Assembly (NCBI GenBank): GCA_944326565.1
Contig: CALVEL010000001.1
Span: 310,001 to 374,000, forward strand
Length of the DNA stretch: 64,000 nt
DNA from: Candidatus Gastranaerophilales bacterium
Lineage (GTDB): Bacteria > Cyanobacteriota > Vampirovibrionia > Gastranaerophilales > Gastranaerophilaceae
Reading direction: 5' to 3'
Each line of letters opens with the position of its first letter. Within the stretch, counting starts at the first letter, position 1. Shown in pieces: positions 61,028 through 64,000 of this stretch. The notes under the pieces were generated by a model that made no database searches, had not been told where the DNA came from, and saw only the letters and a program-made list of their open reading frames with translations. Position numbers and translations under genes: made by a program.

Positions 61028-61438
61028 ATGAGTAATCAGCAATGGAAAGAAGAGTTTTTAGAGGATGCATTAGGTTTAAAAAGAATTGGTAGAACAAAGC
61101 TCTTTAAAAATCGTGCATTACTAATCATATCGCCATCTTTGACATCTAATTGGTTTGGTATATCGCCAAAACAAAAGGAAATATTGGATAACGCACTTAA
61201 AAGAGGAATTAAATGTTACATATTAATAAGGCTTTGTAACGAGAAAGCTTTTTTGCTAACGGAGTATGTGGATATAAAACTAATGTTGGATAGGGCAACT
61301 CCAAGCAGTAATCATTATCATTTAAGTTTAAAAAGATGTAATAATAATTTTTATTATATAAAAAATAATAGTAATGTTGGAGCAATAGAGCTTAACCTAA
61401 TTTTTGATGAAGAAATTAAAAGGAGATTAAAAAAATGA
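61028..61438 (+). CDS. Small protein of unknown function
   Basis: 136 residues, basic, without a signal peptide or membrane helix. The middle resembles short alternating beta-alpha units (R-A-L-L-I-I-S-P, K-C-Y-I-L-I-R-L) and the C-terminus ends E-L-N-L-I-F-D-E-E-I. I do not recognise it. GGGAG lies before the ATG. It overlaps the next gene by four bases (ATGA), so the two are co-translated and may act together. Confidence 0.6.
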   Translation: MSNQQWKEEFLEDALGLKRIGRTKLFKNRALLIISPSLTSNWFGISPKQKEILDNALKRGIKCYILIRLCNEKAFLLTEYVDIKLMLDRATPSSNHYHLSLKRCNNNFYYIKNNSNVGAIELNLIFDEEIKRRLKK

Positions 61439-61908
61439 ATTTAAAATTATTAGTTGTGCTAGTTATTATTGTAATATCGTTGCCAGCTCATGCCGTTAAT
61501 TGTGAAAGAAGACCATGTCATAAAAAATGTATTGATACTCATAGATTAGAATGTTATTGTAAAGAAAGACCTAAAATATACTATGATTACGTTCCTGAGT
61601 ATAATGAAAATTGTGATGGTAATTATGAAAGTTATAGACTACGTTATTGTCGAGCGAAGAGAGATTACGATTCTAGACATCAAAATATTTTCAAAGATTT
61701 TATACCAGAATATGATCAGCTTTGTGATGGTTCTTATGAGCAGTATATACAAAAGCAGCAACTGTATTTGCAGAAAAAACAAATTGAGGCCTCTCAAAAT
61801 GTGAACATGATGGTTTATCCTATTGACTTAAACAATTATAACACACAACCAGTTCAGACCCAACCCGTTAGAATGCAACAGTTTCGACCAGTGAGATATT
61901 CTTATTAA
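61435..61908 (+). CDS. Small secreted Cys/Tyr-rich protein with internal repeats
   Basis: 157 residues with a signal peptide (1-20, cut after A-H-A). The mature part opens with a cysteine cluster (C-x4-C-x3-C-x7-C-x-C) and then two copies of a unit reading P-E-Y-N/D-x2-C-D-G-N/S-Y-E-x-Y, about 46 residues apart. The tail is Gln-rich. The number of cysteines suggests disulfides in an exported protein. Family unknown. It is probably coupled to the preceding gene and ends at a strong terminator shared with the facing tRNA gene. Confidence 0.65.
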   Translation: MNLKLLVVLVIIVISLPAHAVNCERRPCHKKCIDTHRLECYCKERPKIYYDYVPEYNENCDGNYESYRLRYCRAKRDYDSRHQNIFKDFIPEYDQLCDGSYEQYIQKQQLYLQKKQIEASQNVNMMVYPIDLNNYNTQPVQTQPVRMQQFRPVRYSY

Positions 61909-61920
61909 GAAGAGTCAACT

Positions 61921-61962
61921 AAAAAATAAAATACTCGTTATTGAATAAATAACGAGTATTTT
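61921..61962. terminator. Bidirectional terminator between secreted protein and tRNA-Gly
   Basis: AAAATACTCGTTATT (61928-61942) pairs with AATAACGAGTATTTT (61948-61962), a 15-bp perfect stem. On the minus strand a T run follows; it starts right after the encoded CCA of the tRNA. Confidence 0.88.
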
Positions 61963-61963
61963 A

Positions 61964-62039
61964 TGGAGCGGAAGACGAGACTCGAACTCGCAACAACCTG
62001 CTTGGAAGGCAGGGACTCTAGCCATTGAGTTACTTCCGC
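61964..62039 (-). tRNA. tRNA-Gly (anticodon TCC), CCA encoded
   Basis: On the minus strand the gene starts GCGGAAG and ends CTTCCGC, T and CCA, so the acceptor stem is a full 7 bp with U at position 73 and an encoded CCA. The anticodon stem-loop is CCTGC-CTTCCAA-GCAGG, giving anticodon TCC (glycine GGA codons). The T arm GCGAG-TTCGAGT-CTCGT is standard. Length 76 with CCA. No duplicated 3' end was noticed nearby, so there is no sign of an integrated element. Confidence 0.95.
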
Positions 62040-62147
62040 AAATATTTAATTATCAGTACATGACGATTTTATCTCAAACATATTTTTTTTGCAATATTTT
62101 TATTTTTTATGTTATTCTTTTGATAAGATTTTAAAGAGGATATTGTT

Positions 62148-63017
62148 ATGGATTTTATTGACAGCATAATAGAACATTTGGAAAAAATAAATAAACTGCT
62201 TGAGTCTACTCATTTTGATTTGATTGTTGGTGCAATCGTCAATCTTATCATAATGATTCTTTTGTTTAAGGCTGTAGATATTTTGGACAGAAGACTAAGA
62301 GAGAGAATGCTGAATAAAGACCATAACAGTCAGCTAGTTCAGTTTATTCCGATTTTAGGCAAGATTTTTAAGTTTTTGATAGTATTTTTTATTTTGGCCT
62401 CATTCTTGCAAAGTCATGGTTATTCTGTGACATCTTTAATTACAGGTTTCGGTATTACCGGTTTGGCTGTAGGTTTTGCTGCAAATGCCACGATTTCTAA
62501 TATTTTTGGTACTTTAGCAATTTTTAGTGACAAAGCTTATAGAATTGGCGATTATGTGAAAATAAACGGTATCGAAGGAACGGTTGAAGATGTAAATATA
62601 AGATCAACTAAAATAAGAACTTTGGATAATTTTTTGTATATTGTCCCTAACAGCAGTGTTGCAACGGGTAATATTTGTAATGTTACAGCTGCTAAAAAAA
62701 GAAGAATTGCCGAAGTATTTACTCTTACATATGATACTCCAGCAGAAAAACTTGAGCGCGCAATAAAAATAGTCGAAAATATTTTGAAAGAAAATGAAAA
62801 TATTCATGATGATTATGTAGTTTTTATAGACACTCTTGCTGATAGCTCAATTAATGTAAAATGTATTGCTTATACGAAAACAGGATCTTATAATGAGTGG
62901 AAAATAATTCAATCAGGTTTTATTTTGGAAGTAATAAAACAATTTAGAGCAGAAGGACTTGATTTTGCATTCCCATCAACATCTTTGTATATCGAAAAAG
63001 CCGGCGATGTTTTATGA
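62148..63017 (+). CDS. Small-conductance mechanosensitive channel (MscS family)
   Basis: 289 residues, with three membrane helices and a cytoplasmic beta domain. The pore helix reads G-L-A-V-G-F-A-A-N-A-T-I-S-N-I-F-G and is followed by I-G-D-Y-V-K-I and V-E-D-V-N-I-R-S-T-K-I-R-T. It opens on membrane tension to release solutes after osmotic down-shock. AGAGGA precedes the ATG. Its stop overlaps the start of rlmH by four bases. Confidence 0.93.
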   Translation: MDFIDSIIEHLEKINKLLESTHFDLIVGAIVNLIIMILLFKAVDILDRRLRERMLNKDHNSQLVQFIPILGKIFKFLIVFFILASFLQSHGYSVTSLITGFGITGLAVGFAANATISNIFGTLAIFSDKAYRIGDYVKINGIEGTVEDVNIRSTKIRTLDNFLYIVPNSSVATGNICNVTAAKKRRIAEVFTLTYDTPAEKLERAIKIVENILKENENIHDDYVVFIDTLADSSINVKCIAYTKTGSYNEWKIIQSGFILEVIKQFRAEGLDFAFPSTSLYIEKAGDVL

Positions 63018-63484
63018 ATATAAAAATAATTGCATTAGGAAAATTAAAAGAAAAGTTTTTAAAAGAAGGCATTTGTGAATTTCAAAAACGTCTGACGCCT
63101 TATACTAATTTAGAGATTATTGAATTGCAGCCTATTGAAATTAAAGATGAGCATTTGGTGGAAAAAATACTTGACGAAGAAGCTGATAAGATTTTAGCTT
63201 TTATAAAGCCGCAGTCTTATGTAATATCATTGGAGATTAAAGGTAAGCTGGTGACTTCTGAAGAATTTGCTGAAAAAATATCAAATGTAATGAATGATGG
63301 TATTAGTGAAATAATATTTGTAATAGGCTCATCATGCGGACTTTCTGATAAAATATCCAAACGTGCCGATTATAGGCTTAGTTTATCAAAAATGACTTTT
63401 TTGCACCAATTTACTAGATTGATTTTAATAGAGCAGATATACCGGGCTTTTAAAATTATGAAAGGGGAGACCTACCATAAATAA
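63014..63484 (+). CDS. rlmH: 23S rRNA pseudouridine-1915 N3-methyltransferase
   Basis: 156-residue SPOUT methylase that modifies pseudouridine 1915 in 23S rRNA. The start I-I-A-L-G-K-L-K-E, the F-V-I-G-S-S-C-G-L-S knot loop and the end F-L-H-Q-F-T-R-L-I-L-I-E-Q-I-Y-R-A-F-K...Y-H-K match the family closely. Coupled to the MscS gene by a four-base overlap. Confidence 0.95.
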   Translation: MNIKIIALGKLKEKFLKEGICEFQKRLTPYTNLEIIELQPIEIKDEHLVEKILDEEADKILAFIKPQSYVISLEIKGKLVTSEEFAEKISNVMNDGISEIIFVIGSSCGLSDKISKRADYRLSLSKMTFLHQFTRLILIEQIYRAFKIMKGETYHK

Positions 63485-63543
63485 TTTACAATTATCAGAA
63501 AAAATGATATAATTTGCCTATATAAATTTTAACGGAGAGAGAA

Positions 63544-64000
63544 ATGGAAAATTTTGAAATTAATTATTCGCTTGAAGAGTTAAAAAAGCGAACACATAAA
63601 GATTATTTATCAACAAAAAAAATGCTTGATATAGATGCCCCTGAATATCAAAATTTGGCTGATGGTGATAAAAAAGCTTTAAAAAATCTTGTAAAAGCTG
63701 CGTTTTTTATAGAAAAAATTTATCATCAACTTGATAATAGAAAAAATATTGAATTTAAGGAGTTTTTAAGAAAAGAGATTTTAAAAGGAAATGAGAGAGC
63801 TGAACTTACAAAAATTTTATTTGATGCACAAAAAGGTATGTGTGCTATAGATAGAGAATCTACAAAAATTAACTTAGCAAAAGGGATAACAGAATTGCCT
63901 GGAAAAGGACTTTATCCTGAAGATTTGACAAAAGAGGAATTTCATAAAATTCTAATAAAAATGCTTAAAGCAGGTAAAAACGAAGAGGTTCGAAAAATCT
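63544..64000 (+). CDS. N-terminal part of an unidentified protein (peptidase M49-like?)
   Basis: 152 codons are visible before the window ends. GGAGAGAG precedes the ATG. The sequence is helical and charged (A-L-K-N-L-V-K-A-A-F-F-I-E-K-I-Y) and includes L-Y-P-E-D-L-T-K-E-E-F. That segment, with the helical N-terminal half, recalls the dipeptidyl-peptidase III (M49) relatives; the zinc motif that would confirm it lies outside the window. Call it tentative. Confidence 0.55.
   Translation, partial: MENFEINYSLEELKKRTHKDYLSTKKMLDIDAPEYQNLADGDKKALKNLVKAAFFIEKIYHQLDNRKNIEFKEFLRKEILKGNERAELTKILFDAQKGMCAIDRESTKINLAKGITELPGKGLYPEDLTKEEFHKILIKMLKAGKNEEVRKI

Noticed and set aside
61964-62039. tRNA-Gly as an integration (att) site for the 60.6-61.9 kb genes
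   Set aside because: No duplicate of the tRNA 3' end and no integrase gene were seen on either side.

Overview
The window is AT-rich bacterial chromosome with short gaps and many small operons. The best guess for the organism is a gut-type non-photosynthetic cyanobacterial relative (Melainabacteria/Vampirovibrionia, Gastranaerophilales-like). This is inferred from four scattered pseudopilin genes carrying the F-T-[LM]-A-E-V-L-I-T-L-G signature, the mix of GH57 hydrolase, membrane pyrophosphatase, EF-hand and YkgJ-type proteins, and low GC. No marker such as 16S rRNA is present, so the assignment is tentative. No phage, insertion sequence, CRISPR array or plasmid module was seen.

Layout. 1-5.3 kb: end of a membrane protein gene, a thioredoxin/CcdA pair, ribH, an unknown gene, murQ, gpsA and ricT. 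5.4-6.3 kb: pseudopilin gene A, with a run of 12 G in its leader. 6.3-12.6 kb: an unknown anchored protein, mutS, tgt, ndk and a MATE exporter. 12.6-15.8 kb: an XRE-regulator remnant, the efp-accB-accC cluster and a small regulator. 15.8-19 kb: pseudopilin C, rsgA, a prenyl diphosphate synthase and a DUF212 protein. 19-22.3 kb: a SWIM/SNF2 helicase. 22.3-26.9 kb: a TolC-MacA-MacB-like efflux operon. 27-28.7 kb: two glycosyltransferases. 28.7-34.8 kb: TrkH/TrkA potassium uptake, YggT, an MTA phosphorylase, a lytic transglycosylase and an M20 peptidase. 34.9-41.2 kb: an acyltransferase, mutS2, a glutamate synthase small subunit, a secreted protein and a YjbR-like protein. 41.3-45.8 kb: membrane pyrophosphatase, pseudopilin B (11 G, out of frame) and a CoA-dehydratase activase. 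45.9-52.4 kb: EF-hand protein, YkgJ protein, rlmN, pseudopilin D, an AbrB-like protein, dtd, an RG/N-rich protein, rimM and trmD. 52.4-58.8 kb: two unknowns, a second YkgJ protein, GH57 and two secreted proteins. 58.9-64 kb: PEP carboxykinase, a candidate structured RNA, two small unknown genes, tRNA-Gly, an MscS channel, rlmH and a partial gene.

The strongest unusual signal is a pair of pseudopilin genes (A at 5.4 kb, B at 43.95 kb). In each, an uninterrupted G run and a shared flanking sequence lie between the start codon and the prepilin-peptidase motif. A has 12 G and is in frame; B has 11 G and is out of frame, and would be restored by losing one G. In both genes the two wrong frames stop within about 20 codons. 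This is what a slipped-strand (phase-variable) ON/OFF switch on pilus-like surface or secretion subunits would look like. The other two pseudopilins (C, D) have ordinary short leaders. A homopolymer sequencing error remains the main alternative.

Two modes of translation initiation are visible. Most genes have good Shine-Dalgarno sites, but several (mutS2, rsgA, trkA, both ykgJ genes, the small regulator and perhaps mutS) have a -10 box only 6-12 bases before the ATG and no Shine-Dalgarno site, as expected of leaderless mRNAs.
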